Shown here: one piece after another, positions 35,287 through 44,028 of the stretch
Numbering within the stretch: the first letter of the stretch is position 1
How the letters are laid out: the number at the start of each line of letters is the position of its first letter
Assembly: GCF_003850345.1 (NCBI RefSeq)
Contig: NZ_CP027707.1
Coordinates: 2,728,001-2,792,000, forward strand
Length of the DNA stretch: 64,000 nt
Direction of reading: 5' to 3'
Source: Pseudomonas chlororaphis subsp. piscium
Lineage (GTDB): Bacteria; Pseudomonadota; Gammaproteobacteria; Pseudomonadales; Pseudomonadaceae
Notes under the pieces: model-generated
The model's input: only the letters and a program-made list of their open reading frames with translations
Told to the model about the DNA's origin: nothing
The model's database searches: none
Made by a program: the position numbers and the translations under genes

Positions 35287-36087
35287 TTAAAAGCTGTACT
35301 CCAGCGTCGTCGCCAACGACGTCTGCATCCGCCGCTCGACAATCGGGCTGTCCGCCGCCTCCCGCCCCAGGTACTGCAGCGCCAGCACCGTCGAGACGTT
35401 CATCTGTTCACTGACCGGCACTGTCCAGGTCAGGTCGCCGCCACGGCTGAGAAAACCGCCCTTGGGGCGATAGGTTGCGAAGCGGGTCCTGCCGGCCTGG
35501 GCCGTGCTGACGCCATACCAGGTGCGCAGGTAATCGCCGTCGCCGAACTGGCTGTTGAGGCTGCCCTCGAGGCGCCCGTAGCGGCCTTCATACAGCGTGC
35601 TGCCAATGCTCAACTGCAGGTGGTTGTAGGCCGAGCCGGTGTCGGGGTCGTCGTTCTTCTTCAACGCGTGCTGCAGGGTGGCCCCGAGTTCCACGGTGCC
35701 CAGGGTGTAGCCCAGGTGGGCGCCGAATTGCGCGCGGGACTTGATCGAGCCCATGCCGGCCAGATGGTCCGAACCCTTGTAGCCGCTCTTGCGGTCCTTG
35801 CGTGCCGCGCTGGGGCCGACCCAAGTGCTGAACGCCAGGTCGCCCCATTCATTGCCCCAGCCAAGGCCCTGTTCGGTGTTGAGAAACACCCCGTAGGGGC
35901 TGACGATTGCGCCACCCAGGATCGGGGCGACGGTGCGTTCGTCGCTGCCGCTGTAGCGCGGCACACTGGCGGCGCCGGCTTGCAGCTGGTACTGCCAGTC
36001 CGCGGCGCAGAGCGGGCCGCTGGACGTCAGCAGGCACAGCGAAGCAAGAGGCAGGCACAAGGTTTTAGGAAGGATCGAGGTCTTCAT
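35287..36087 (-). CDS. MipA/OmpV-family outer membrane protein
   Basis: 266 aa. Signal peptide residues 1-~28 (ending GPLCAA), mature part starting DWQYQLQAGAASVPRYSGSDE, with alternating strands and a C-terminal TSLATTLEYSF that ends in aromatic F as in outer-membrane barrels. MipA proteins scaffold murein enzymes or form porin-like channels. It follows a short lipoprotein-like gene with six bases between, so both are probably one transcript. No terminator was seen besides the REP pair. Confidence 0.9.
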   Translation of the reverse strand: MKTSILPKTLCLPLASLCLLTSSGPLCAADWQYQLQAGAASVPRYSGSDERTVAPILGGAIVSPYGVFLNTEQGLGWGNEWGDLAFSTWVGPSAARKDRKSGYKGSDHLAGMGSIKSRAQFGAHLGYTLGTVELGATLQHALKKNDDPDTGSAYNHLQLSIGSTLYEGRYGRLEGSLNSQFGDGDYLRTWYGVSTAQAGRTRFATYRPKGGFLSRGGDLTWTVPVSEQMNVSTVLALQYLGREAADSPIVERRMQTSLATTLEYSF

Positions 36088-36093
36088 CGGAGG

Positions 36094-36315
36094 CTAGAAA
36101 CTCAGCAGGGTGTGGGAGGGGGTATTGGCTCGGGAATAGGCGCTGTCCAGGCCAGCGTGCGGCCGCTTGGCGACCTTGTGCGTCGGTTCGGGCTGGAAGA
36201 GGATTTCAGGCGGCGCCGCGGCGCTATACGTCGGGGCCATGGGCGGCGTGCCCTGGCAGCTGAGGCCGCCGAGCAGCACGCCGAGCAGAAAAAGACCGAG
36301 AAACCGACCGTACAT
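36094..36315 (-). CDS. small exported protein, possible lipoprotein, upstream of mipA
   Basis: 73 aa. Hydrophobic N-terminus MYGRFLGLFLLGVLLGG followed by LSC at residues 19-21, a lax lipobox, then a Pro-rich tail. Function unknown. It precedes mipA closely (stop six bases before the mipA start), suggesting co-expression. The ribosome site is weak. Confidence 0.5.
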   Translation of the reverse strand: MYGRFLGLFLLGVLLGGLSCQGTPPMAPTYSAAAPPEILFQPEPTHKVAKRPHAGLDSAYSRANTPSHTLLSF

Positions 36316-36419
36316 GACGCACCCGTGGGGAAATGGATGCGCTCATGCTAGGGACGTGGGCGCGGGCAATCTTTGGCAGCTTTGTCGCAAAACTGTCAAA
36401 GACTGTGAATGCCCGGCGC

Positions 36420-36905
36420 TTAGCGTTGCAGGTCCAGGCGCTCATGCCATTGAGCAATGGATTCCTCGGGGTAGTGGGCGAATTGCAGGTCGTGGGGATG
36501 CCAGTCGATTTCCACCCAGGGCGCCCTGGAGTCGAGCATCAGGTGGGTGTGCTCCGGCGGTATCGGCAACGGCGTGTCAATGGCCGAGGCGAAGGGATGG
36601 ATCAGTTCCGGCCACTGCGGGCTGAACAGCCACAACCCGGAGCCGCAGCGGCCGCAGAAATGCCGCTCGGCGCTGCTGCGCCGGGCACGTTTGCCGGGTT
36701 CCCTGAGCAGCGCGTGGTAGATCGAGATGTGCTGGCGGCCGCGGACTTTCAGGCTGGCGGCATCGCCGCCGAGGTTGATCGCATACCCGCCGCCGCCCTG
36801 GGTCTTGCGGCAGATCGAGCAGTAGCAGCGTTGATAAGGGTAGGGGTGGGCGCTGTTCAGGCTGAAGTGCACGGCGCCGCAATGGCAGGAACCTTCGAGT
36901 TGCAT
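36420..36905 (-). CDS. GFA family protein (CENP-V/glutathione-dependent formaldehyde-activating type)
   Basis: 161 aa. Zinc-binding cysteines are arranged as CHCGAVHF (residues 7-14), CYCSICRKTQGG (28-39) and FCGRCGSGLW (~83-92), the GFA/CENP-V fold. Members bind glutathione or other thiols; few have a proven activity. Monocistronic. It converges with the MipA/lipoprotein unit side and is divergent from the zinc-ribbon gene. Confidence 0.9.
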   Translation of the reverse strand: MQLEGSCHCGAVHFSLNSAHPYPYQRCYCSICRKTQGGGGYAINLGGDAASLKVRGRQHISIYHALLREPGKRARRSSAERHFCGRCGSGLWLFSPQWPELIHPFASAIDTPLPIPPEHTHLMLDSRAPWVEIDWHPHDLQFAHYPEESIAQWHERLDLQR

Positions 36906-37052
36906 GATGGCCTCCGACGATTCATGGACTATGACCGTCAGCCTAGTCGTTGTCGGCTGGAGCGTTCTCCATGGGCGCTGGTCGGTACTGAGTTGACCCT
37001 GTAGCTACTTCAGGCTTTTTACTGTCGACTCTCTTTATCAGGAGTGATCGAC

Positions 37053-37358
37053 ATGAGCTTTTTCGAACGTTTGCTGGGCGGTCATCGGGGCCGTGGGCAT
37101 GGCGGTTATCAGGGTGGCCACCACAGTAATGGGCATGGCGGTAATGGGCATGGCAGCGGGCATGGCCAGCGCGCAGATGGCGCAGCGCCGCCAGTGGGCG
37201 GTCCGCTGTGTCCGGACTGCGGGGCGAACAACGCGGCCAAGGCGCGGTTTTGCCAGCAGTGCGGGACCTCGCTGCAACCCGCCGCGTGCCGCCAGTGCGG
37301 CAGCACGCTGGCCGCCGGCGCGCGGTTTTGCGCGCAATGTGGCGGGGCGGCGGGCTGA
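37053..37358 (+). CDS. double zinc-ribbon protein with His/Gly-rich N-terminus
   Basis: 101 aa from the ATG at 37053, with AGGAG nine bases upstream (a GTG at 37044 is less likely). Residues 10-45 are composed largely of H, G and N with repeated GHGG-like units, which can bind metal. Residues ~50-98 hold two zinc ribbons: CPDCGANN/CQQCG and CRQCG/CAQCG. Such proteins are annotated as zinc-ribbon proteins of unknown role; a metal-handling or nucleic-acid-related role is possible. Confidence 0.8.
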   Translation: MSFFERLLGGHRGRGHGGYQGGHHSNGHGGNGHGSGHGQRADGAAPPVGGPLCPDCGANNAAKARFCQQCGTSLQPAACRQCGSTLAAGARFCAQCGGAAG

Positions 37359-37365
37359 GGCTGGT

Positions 37366-37932
37366 TTACAGCGCCAGGTGGTAGCGGACCTGGGTCGCAT
37401 CGTCCGGGTCGATGGCCCGATTGAAACCCAGGGTCGCGGCCAGTTCGCGCATGCGGTGGTTGGCCGGGCAATCCAGGGAGTACATCTGTTTGAAGCCCTG
37501 GTCCTTGGCCCGGGCGACCAGGTGGCGCATCAGCAAGGCATCCAGGCCCTTGTGCTGCCACTCGTCGGCCACGGTGACGGCGAACTCGCAGGTGTCCATG
37601 TCCGCGCCGATCGTGGCGTAACGGCTGATGCCGATTTCCCGCAGCGAGCCGTTGTCGTGGACCAGGGCCACATAAGCCACGCGCTCACGGCCATCGACAT
37701 CCATCAACTGGCTGAGCAGGGCCTCGCCGACTTCCTTCACTTCACCCAGGAACCGGTGGTGCCGGGTGGTCGGCGAGAGGTTCTCGATAAAGGCCTTTTC
37801 CCGGTCGCGGTCTTCGGCGCGCAACGGGCGGATCAGCACCGGGCTGCCGTCGTTGAGGGCGTCTATCCAGTGTTCGCCCTTCTGCTGGGCGAAGGCGGCC
37901 AGGGCAGGCGTGTGGATGGCGGTACTGGTCAT
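37366..37932 (-). CDS. GNAT-family N-acetyltransferase
   Basis: 188 aa from the ATG at 37932, which has GGAG in front. GNAT fold with the beta4 strand GISRYATIGADMDTCEFAVTV, and the acetyl-CoA loop region in EWQHKGLDALLMRHLV; a typical DGSPVLIRPLRAEDRD start. Substrate unknown; similar stand-alone domains appear at the end of acyl-CoA synthetases or modify proteins. Converges with the zinc-ribbon gene, stop codons eight bases apart. Confidence 0.9.
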   Translation of the reverse strand: MTSTAIHTPALAAFAQQKGEHWIDALNDGSPVLIRPLRAEDRDREKAFIENLSPTTRHHRFLGEVKEVGEALLSQLMDVDGRERVAYVALVHDNGSLREIGISRYATIGADMDTCEFAVTVADEWQHKGLDALLMRHLVARAKDQGFKQMYSLDCPANHRMRELAATLGFNRAIDPDDATQVRYHLAL

Positions 37933-38065
37933 GGGCAAGTCTCCGTGAAGGTGCAGAGGATTGCCTGAACATTCACACCTGTCAGGCGCCAGGCCCTTGA
38001 TTCAGGTCAACGCGCCGCGGTGTCGGCGAAGGTTTTGCGCCAGGGGGTAGATGGCCCCCGAGCGA

Positions 38066-38953
38066 TCAGGCCTCGGGCATCAAGGTGGCGATCAGCGCCC
38101 GCACGGTGCCGGGCAGGGCCTCCAGCTCGCGGACGATGATGCTGCGTTCGCGCATGGCCCAGGCCTCGTCGAGTTTCACCGTCACCAGCTGCATGGTGCG
38201 GCTGTGCCGGATGGCGGCCGATTCGGGAATGATGCCGATACCGACGCCGGCCTCGACCATGCGGCACACCGCTTCGAAGCTCGACACCTGGATCCGCAGC
38301 GACAGCTGCTTGCCGGTGCGTTCCACGTGTTCGCGCAGGAAGGTCAGCAAGGTGCTGCCTTCGTGCAGGCCGATGTGCTGGTAGGCCAGGGTCTGCTCCA
38401 GGGTCACCGCCTGCTGCGTCGCCAGTGGGTGGTCGACCGGCAGGATCAGCACCAGGTGGTCGGTGCTGAAATGCAGGACCTGCAGGCCGCTGGCTTCCAC
38501 CGGGCCGGCGATGATGCCCATGTCGGCGGTGCCGTCGAGCACGCCACGCACGATGTCCCGGGACAGGCGCTCCTGCAGGTCCACCGTGACCCCCGGGCGT
38601 TTCGACAGAAAGCCGGCGAGGATTTCCGGCAGGAATTCGGTCACCGCCGTGGTGTTGGCGAAGATGCGCATATGCCCGGTGGAGTCACCGCCGTATTGGG
38701 TGAACTCGCTTTTCAGGTAATCCACCTGGCGCATGATCAGCCGCGCATGCTGCAACAGGCGCTCGCCCGCCGGGGTGACCTCGACGCCGCGGCTGTCGCG
38801 GTACAGCAGGCGGGTTTCGAGCTGGCTTTCCAGGGCCTTGATCCGCGCGCTGGCCGCCGCTGGCGAGAGAAAGGCGCGCTTGGCGCCCTGGGTCAGGCTC
38901 GGCGATTCGGCGATATGGATAAACAGACGCAGGTCGGCCAGATCGAAATGCAT
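38066..38953 (-). CDS. itcR: LysR-family regulator of the itaconate operon
   Basis: 295 aa, ATG at 38953. LysR HTH at ~3-62 (DLRLFIHIAESPSLTQGA and SPAAASARIKALE), then a periplasmic-binding-like effector domain (~90-290). It is divergent from ich, with a 137-base shared spacer containing an inverted repeat fit for a LysR operator. The position matches the LysR gene adjoining the itaconate operon in P. aeruginosa, whose product responds to itaconate. The symbol is given by this synteny. Confidence 0.85.
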   Translation of the reverse strand: MHFDLADLRLFIHIAESPSLTQGAKRAFLSPAAASARIKALESQLETRLLYRDSRGVEVTPAGERLLQHARLIMRQVDYLKSEFTQYGGDSTGHMRIFANTTAVTEFLPEILAGFLSKRPGVTVDLQERLSRDIVRGVLDGTADMGIIAGPVEASGLQVLHFSTDHLVLILPVDHPLATQQAVTLEQTLAYQHIGLHEGSTLLTFLREHVERTGKQLSLRIQVSSFEAVCRMVEAGVGIGIIPESAAIRHSRTMQLVTVKLDEAWAMRERSIIVRELEALPGTVRALIATLMPEA

Positions 38954-38984
38954 GGACGGGCTCCTGGGAGGAAGAGGGGCAAAG

Positions 38985-39009
38985 CGGCGTTCAGCATAAC
39001 CGAACGCCG
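38985..39009. promoter_or_regulatory. LysR-type operator in the itcR-ich spacer
   Basis: CGGCGTTC and GAACGCCG form a perfect 8-bp inverted repeat with a 9-base spacer, containing TTC-N9-GAA and hence a T-N11-A core. It lies midway between the divergent starts. Confidence 0.65.
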
Positions 39010-39090
39010 GTTTATTGAAATGCAAATTCTCAGAACGCACAGCGGCTTGCATGATCGGGCGCACCACCACTGCAATAGGGACCCGACCCG

Positions 39091-39933
39091 ATGAGCGTGA
39101 CCGACCCCAGCGCCTGGATAGGCCGTAGCCAGCAAGCCCGAGACCTGCTCAGCGACAACCTGCTCAAGCGCATCGCCGCGACCTTCGGCGAACCCGTGCC
39201 GGCCCATGGCGAGGCCTTGCCGCCGCTGTGGCAATGGTGTTTTTTCCAGGAGCCCCTGGCCGAAAGCGCCCTGGGCGGCGACGGCCATCCGGCCCGTGGC
39301 GGCTTCCTGCCGCCGGCGGCCAATCGCAATCGCATGTGGGCCGGTGGCCGGCTGGAGTTCTTCGAGCCGTTGCGCGCCGGTTTCGCTGCGCACTGCGTGT
39401 CGACCATCAGCCATGTCGAGGAAAAGACCGGGCGCACCGGCGCGCTGCTGTTCGTCACGGTGCGCCATGAGTATTCCCAGGACGGTCGCCTGGCGATCCG
39501 CGAGGAACAGGACATCGTCTACCGCGAGCCGAGCCCGCCCAAGCAGGGCAGCGGCGAAGCGCTGATCCAGGGCGACTGGCGGGAAACCGTCGAGCCCAGC
39601 CCGACCCTGCTGTTCCGCTACAGCGCCGTGACCTTCAACGGCCATCGCATCCATTACGACTTTCCCTACGTCACCGAGACCGAAGGGTATCCGGGGCTGG
39701 TGGTGCACGGCCCGCTGATCGCCACCCTCAGCCTGCGGGCGTTCTGCCGCGCCCATCCCGGGGCCCGGTTGCGGCGCTTCTCTTATCGTGGCCTACGGCC
39801 GTTGATCGCGCCGCAGCCGTTCGAGGTCGGCGGGCGCCTCGTCCGCCCCGGCGTCGCCGAGCTCTGGGCTGGCAACGACGCTGGCCTGGCCCAGCGCGGC
39901 GAAGTGCTGTTCGACCCGATCCCACAACAATAA
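39091..39933 (+). CDS. ich: itaconyl-CoA hydratase (MaoC/HTD2-like)
   Basis: 280 aa. Two hot-dog halves; the second contains the hydratase motif NGHRIHYDFPYV (H185, H188, D190) and LVVHGPLIA. In P. aeruginosa (PA0878) this enzyme hydrates itaconyl-CoA to (S)-citramalyl-CoA. First gene of the operon, about 21 bases before the acyl-CoA dehydrogenase. Related mesaconyl-C4-CoA hydratases share the fold, so identity rests on the whole gene order. Confidence 0.9.
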   Translation: MSVTDPSAWIGRSQQARDLLSDNLLKRIAATFGEPVPAHGEALPPLWQWCFFQEPLAESALGGDGHPARGGFLPPAANRNRMWAGGRLEFFEPLRAGFAAHCVSTISHVEEKTGRTGALLFVTVRHEYSQDGRLAIREEQDIVYREPSPPKQGSGEALIQGDWRETVEPSPTLLFRYSAVTFNGHRIHYDFPYVTETEGYPGLVVHGPLIATLSLRAFCRAHPGARLRRFSYRGLRPLIAPQPFEVGGRLVRPGVAELWAGNDAGLAQRGEVLFDPIPQQ

Positions 39934-39954
39934 CCACAGGCGGAGCGCCGTTCG

Positions 39955-41118
39955 ATGAACCCCAACAGCAACGAAGAATTGAATGCCATCCGTGAAGGCG
40001 TGCGTGCCCTGTGCGCCGAGTTCGACGCCGCCTACTGGCGCCGGATCGATGAAGAAAAAGGTTTCCCGGAAAGCTTCGTCAAGGCCCTGACCGACGCCGG
40101 CTGGCTGGCGGCGATGATCCCGGCCGAATACGGCGGCTCGGGCCTGGGCCTGGCGGAAGCCTCAGTGATCCTCGAGGAGGTGAACCGCTGCGGCGGCAAC
40201 TCCGGCACCGTGCACGGGCAGATGTACAACATGTTCACCCTGCTGCGGCACGGCAGCGAAGCGCAGAAGCGCTTCTACCTGCCGAAACTCGCCAGCGGCG
40301 AACTGCGCCTGCAATCGATGGGCGTCACCGAACCTACCACCGGCACCGACACCACCAAGATCAAGACCACCGCCATCAAGCGCGGCGACAAGTACCTGAT
40401 CAATGGGCTGAAGGTGTGGATCTCGCGCATCCAGCATTCCGACCTGATGATCCTGCTGGCGCGCACCACGCCGCTGGCCGAGGTCAAGAAGAAGTCCGAA
40501 GGCATGTCGATCTTCCTGGTCGATTTGCGCGAGGCTATCGGCCATGGTCTGACCGTGCAGCCGATCGCCAACATGGTCAATCACGAGACCAACGAGCTGT
40601 TCTTCGACAACCTGGAAATCCCCGCCGACAGCCTGATTGGCGAGGAGGGCAAGGGCTTCAAGTACATCCTCGACGGCCTCAACGCCGAGCGCACCCTGAT
40701 CGCCGCCGAGTGCATCGGCGACGGCCGCTGGTTTATCGAAAAGGCCAGCCAGTATGCCCGCGACCGCGTGGTGTTCGGCCGGCCCATCGGGCAGAACCAG
40801 GGCGTGCAGTTTCCCATCGCCGAAGCCCATGTCGAGATCGAGGCCGCCGACCTGATGCGCTGGCGCGCCTGCGAGGAATACGACAGCGGCGGCAACGCCG
40901 GGGCCAGCGCCAACATGGCCAAGTACCTGGCGGCCAAGGCCTCCTGGGAGGCGGCCAACGCCTGCCTGCAGACCCACGGCGGTTTCGGTTTCGCCTGCGA
41001 ATACGACGTCGAGCGCAAGTTCCGCGAGACCCGCCTGTACCAGGTGGCGCCGATCTCCACCAACCTGATCCTGTCCTACGTCGCCGAGCACCTGCTCGAA
41101 CTGCCGCGCAGCTTCTGA
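39955..41118 (+). CDS. acyl-CoA dehydrogenase of the itaconate operon
   Basis: 387 aa. Complete acyl-CoA dehydrogenase: N-terminal helical domain, FAD-binding MGVTEPTTGTDTTKIKT and INGLKVWISRI, middle beta domain with GKGFKYILDGLNAERTLIAAE and the C-terminal QTHGGFGFACEYDVERKFRETRLYQVAP. The usual catalytic Glu region lies in the last helices. The equivalent P. aeruginosa gene (PA0879) belongs to the itaconate operon, but its step is not established; oxidation of a related branched C5 acyl-CoA such as methylsuccinyl-CoA is possible. Confidence 0.92.
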   Translation: MNPNSNEELNAIREGVRALCAEFDAAYWRRIDEEKGFPESFVKALTDAGWLAAMIPAEYGGSGLGLAEASVILEEVNRCGGNSGTVHGQMYNMFTLLRHGSEAQKRFYLPKLASGELRLQSMGVTEPTTGTDTTKIKTTAIKRGDKYLINGLKVWISRIQHSDLMILLARTTPLAEVKKKSEGMSIFLVDLREAIGHGLTVQPIANMVNHETNELFFDNLEIPADSLIGEEGKGFKYILDGLNAERTLIAAECIGDGRWFIEKASQYARDRVVFGRPIGQNQGVQFPIAEAHVEIEAADLMRWRACEEYDSGGNAGASANMAKYLAAKASWEAANACLQTHGGFGFACEYDVERKFRETRLYQVAPISTNLILSYVAEHLLELPRSF

Positions 41119-41128
41119 GGAACCGAGC

Positions 41129-42478
41129 ATGAGCCATACCCAAGCCTTGGCCGGGTTCCTTGCCGGCCTGAACTACCAGCAGCTGCCCGACAGCGTGCTG
41201 GCGCGTACCGAAGAGCTGTTCCTCGACTGGCTCGGCTCCGCCCTGGCCAGCCAGGGCGCGCATCCGATTCCGTTGTTCGAGCGTTACGCGCAGCATATGG
41301 GCCCGGCCGATGGCCCGGCGCGGATCCTGGTCAACGGTCGCGGCAGCTCGGCCTATTTCGCCGCCCTGGTGAACGCCGCGTCCTCCCATCTGGTGGAGCA
41401 GGACGACCTGCACAACAGCTCGGTATTGCACCCGGCCACCGTGGTGTTCCCGGCGGCCCTGGCGGCGGCCCAGGACCTGGGCAAGTCCGGCCGCGAGTTG
41501 CTGCTGGCGGCGGTGACCGGTTATGAAGCGGGGATTCGCATCGGCGAGTTCATGGGCCGTTCCCATTACCGGATCTTCCACACCACGGCCACCGTCGGCA
41601 CCCTCGCCGCGGCGGTGGCGGTGGGCAAGCTGATGGACTTCGACCAGACGCAGTTCATCAACCTGCTGGGCAGCGCCGGGACCCAGGCCGCCGGGCTCTG
41701 GGAGTTCTTGCGCGACGCCGCGGACTCCAAGCAGTTGCACACGGCCAAGGCCGCGGCCGATGGCTTGCTCGCCGCCTACCTGACCCGGGACGGGCTGACC
41801 GGCGCGCGCAATATTCTCGAAGGCGAGCAGGGCGTGGCCGCGGGCATGTCCTGGGATGCCGAGCCGAGCAGGCTGTCCGATCGGCTCGGTTCGCGTTGGG
41901 CCTTGCTGGAAACCTCGTTCAAGTTCCACGCCTCCTGCCGCCATACCCACCCGGCCGCCGATGCCTTGCTGGCGCTGATGCAGCGTGAAGGCCTGGGCCA
42001 TGAGCAGATCGCCCGGGTGGAAACCCGCGTGCACCAGGGCGCCATCGATGTGCTGGGGCGGGTGAAGGTGCCGCAGACCGTGCACCAGGCCAAGTTCTCC
42101 ATGGGCACCGTGCTCGGCCTGATCGCCGTGCATGGCAAGGCCGGCTTGCCGGAGTTCCATGAGCTGGCGCTGAACGATCCGGCGGTGGCGGCGTTTCGCG
42201 ACAAGGTGTCGATGGTCCTCGACCCCGAGGTGGACCGTGCCTACCCGCAGCGCTGGCTTGGCCGGGTAGTGGTCAGCACCGACGACGGCCGTACCTTGCA
42301 CGGCGCCATCGACGAGCCCAAGGGCGATCCGGGCAATGGCCTGTCGCGGGCGGAGCTTGCGGACAAGTTCCAGCGCCTGCTGCGCTTCTCCGGCGCGCGC
42401 ACGCCGGAGCAGGGCGCGGCCCTGATCCGCCAGGTGTGGCACCTGCGCGACACCGCGCGACTGAACGAACTGCTTTGA
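41129..42478 (+). CDS. MmgE/PrpD family protein
   Basis: 449 aa. MmgE/PrpD fold: LVEQDDLHNSSVLHPATVVFPAALAAAQ near residue 90, the GYEAGIRIGEFMG motif, and FKFHASCRHTHPAADALLAL near 268. The family includes 2-methylcitrate dehydratase and cis-aconitate decarboxylase, the itaconate-forming enzyme, which makes its presence in an itaconate operon notable. In P. aeruginosa a gene of this family (PA0881) occupies the same place. Its own activity is unproved. Confidence 0.92.
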   Translation: MSHTQALAGFLAGLNYQQLPDSVLARTEELFLDWLGSALASQGAHPIPLFERYAQHMGPADGPARILVNGRGSSAYFAALVNAASSHLVEQDDLHNSSVLHPATVVFPAALAAAQDLGKSGRELLLAAVTGYEAGIRIGEFMGRSHYRIFHTTATVGTLAAAVAVGKLMDFDQTQFINLLGSAGTQAAGLWEFLRDAADSKQLHTAKAAADGLLAAYLTRDGLTGARNILEGEQGVAAGMSWDAEPSRLSDRLGSRWALLETSFKFHASCRHTHPAADALLALMQREGLGHEQIARVETRVHQGAIDVLGRVKVPQTVHQAKFSMGTVLGLIAVHGKAGLPEFHELALNDPAVAAFRDKVSMVLDPEVDRAYPQRWLGRVVVSTDDGRTLHGAIDEPKGDPGNGLSRAELADKFQRLLRFSGARTPEQGAALIRQVWHLRDTARLNELL

Positions 42479-42498
42479 GCCAGCCCCGAGGACGTTTT

Positions 42499-43704
42499 AT
42501 GACAACCAACACCGCACAACCCCGGCCGCTGGACGGCATCACCGTGGTCAGCCTGGAACATGCCATCGCCGCGCCGTTCTGCACCCGCCAACTAGCCGAT
42601 CTCGGCGCACGGGTGATCAAGGTCGAGCGCCCCGGCAGCGGCGATTTTGCCCGCGGTTACGACGAACGCGTGCGCGGCCTGGCCTCGCATTTCGTCTGGA
42701 CCAACCGCTCCAAGGAAAGCCTGACCCTGGACCTCAAGCAGGACGCCGCCGGCGACATTCTGCAAAACCTGCTGGCCCAGGCCGACGTGCTGGTGCAGAA
42801 CCTCGCGCCGGGCGCGGCGGCGCGCATGGGCCTGTCGTTCGAGGCGCTGCATGAGCGTTTTCCGCGGCTGATCGTCTGCGACATTTCCGGTTATGGCGAG
42901 GGCGGTCCCTATGAGAAGAAAAAGGCCTACGACCTGCTGATCCAGAGCGAGGGCGGGTTCCTGTCGGTGACCGGCGGCCCGGGCGAGGAACAACTGGCCA
43001 AGGCCGGCTGCTCGATCGCCGACATCGCCGCCGGCATGTACGCCTACAGCGGCGTCCTCTCGGCGCTGTTGCTGCGCGACAGGACCGGGCAGGGCAGCCG
43101 CATCGACGTGAGCATGCTGGAAAGCCTGGTGGAGTGGATGGGCTACCCGATGTACTACGCCTTCGACGGCGCGCCGCCACCGCCCCGGGCCGGCGCGGCG
43201 CACTCGACCATTTATCCCTACGGGCCGTTTCCGGCGGGGGACGGCGGCACGGTGATGCTCGGCCTGCAGAACGAGCGCGAATGGGCGGCGTTCTGCGACA
43301 AGGTGCTGTTGCTGCCGGAGCTGGCCGGCGACGAGCGCTTCTCGGCCAACTTCAAGCGCTCGGCCAATCGCGAGGCGCTGCGCCAGATCATTGTCGACAG
43401 CTTCGCCCGGCTGACGGTGGAGGAGGTGATCGCCCGGCTGGAACAGGCGCAGATCGCCAGCGCCCGGGTCAACGACATGCAGGGCGTGTGGCAGCACCCG
43501 CAACTCAAGGCCCGCGACAGCTGGCGCGAGGTGGACAGTCCGGCCGGCAAGCTGCCGTCGCTGCTGCCGCCGGCGCGCAATGCCGCGTTCGAACCACGCA
43601 TGGACGGCGTCCCGGGGCTGGGCCAGCACAGCGGCGCGATCCTCGCCGAACTGGGCTTGTCTGCCGAGGCCATCGAACAGTTGCGGGCCAATGGCGTGAT
43701 CTGA
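42499..43704 (+). CDS. ict: itaconate CoA-transferase (CaiB/BaiF type III)
   Basis: 401 aa from the ATG at 42499, after GAGGACG. CaiB/BaiF fold with N-terminal LDGITVVSLEHAIAAPFCTRQLADLGARVIKVERP and the catalytic Asp145 in KKAYDLLIQSEGG, plus GYGEGGPY before it. It transfers CoA (from succinyl-CoA in P. aeruginosa PA0882) to itaconate. It is followed by a 324-base REP-filled spacer before ccl, unlike the tight spacing upstream. Confidence 0.92.
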   Translation: MTTNTAQPRPLDGITVVSLEHAIAAPFCTRQLADLGARVIKVERPGSGDFARGYDERVRGLASHFVWTNRSKESLTLDLKQDAAGDILQNLLAQADVLVQNLAPGAAARMGLSFEALHERFPRLIVCDISGYGEGGPYEKKKAYDLLIQSEGGFLSVTGGPGEEQLAKAGCSIADIAAGMYAYSGVLSALLLRDRTGQGSRIDVSMLESLVEWMGYPMYYAFDGAPPPPRAGAAHSTIYPYGPFPAGDGGTVMLGLQNEREWAAFCDKVLLLPELAGDERFSANFKRSANREALRQIIVDSFARLTVEEVIARLEQAQIASARVNDMQGVWQHPQLKARDSWREVDSPAGKLPSLLPPARNAAFEPRMDGVPGLGQHSGAILAELGLSAEAIEQLRANGVI

Positions 43705-43727
43705 GATCCGTAGGCTTGCACTGCTTC

Positions 43728-43962
43728 TGTAGGAGCAGCCGGTCGACGCTCGATTGCTGGCGAAGAGGGCCTTGAGGTTTGCATCAGCCTTTAGGGCCTC
43801 ATCGCGGGCAAGCCTCGCTCCTACAGAGGCGGGTACGCACAGGCCCGCAGGCTTGCATCGCTTCTGTAGGAGCCAAGCTTGCTGGCGAAGAGGCCCTCGA
43901 GATTTGCATCGGATTTGCGGGCTTATCGCGGGCAAGTCGGATCGCCGCCCGCTCGCTCCTAC
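43728..43962. repeat. two tandem REP pairs (BIMEs) between ict and ccl
   Basis: Four units: 43728-43764 (long variant with GGTCGACGCTCGATTG), 43801-43825 (standard, inverted), 43865-43890 (standard, with GCCAAGCTTGCTGGCGA) and 43924-43962 (long variant with TCGGATCGCCGCCCG). The two pairs share linker sequence (GAGGCC...TTTGCATC), so one arose by duplication. The spacer 43705-44028 has no gene. Confidence 0.9.
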
Positions 43963-44028
43963 AGAAGAGGAAATCTGTCGTGTCCCGGTGTTCGGGAACG
44001 GCCCCGCATCACATACAAGGAATTCAAC

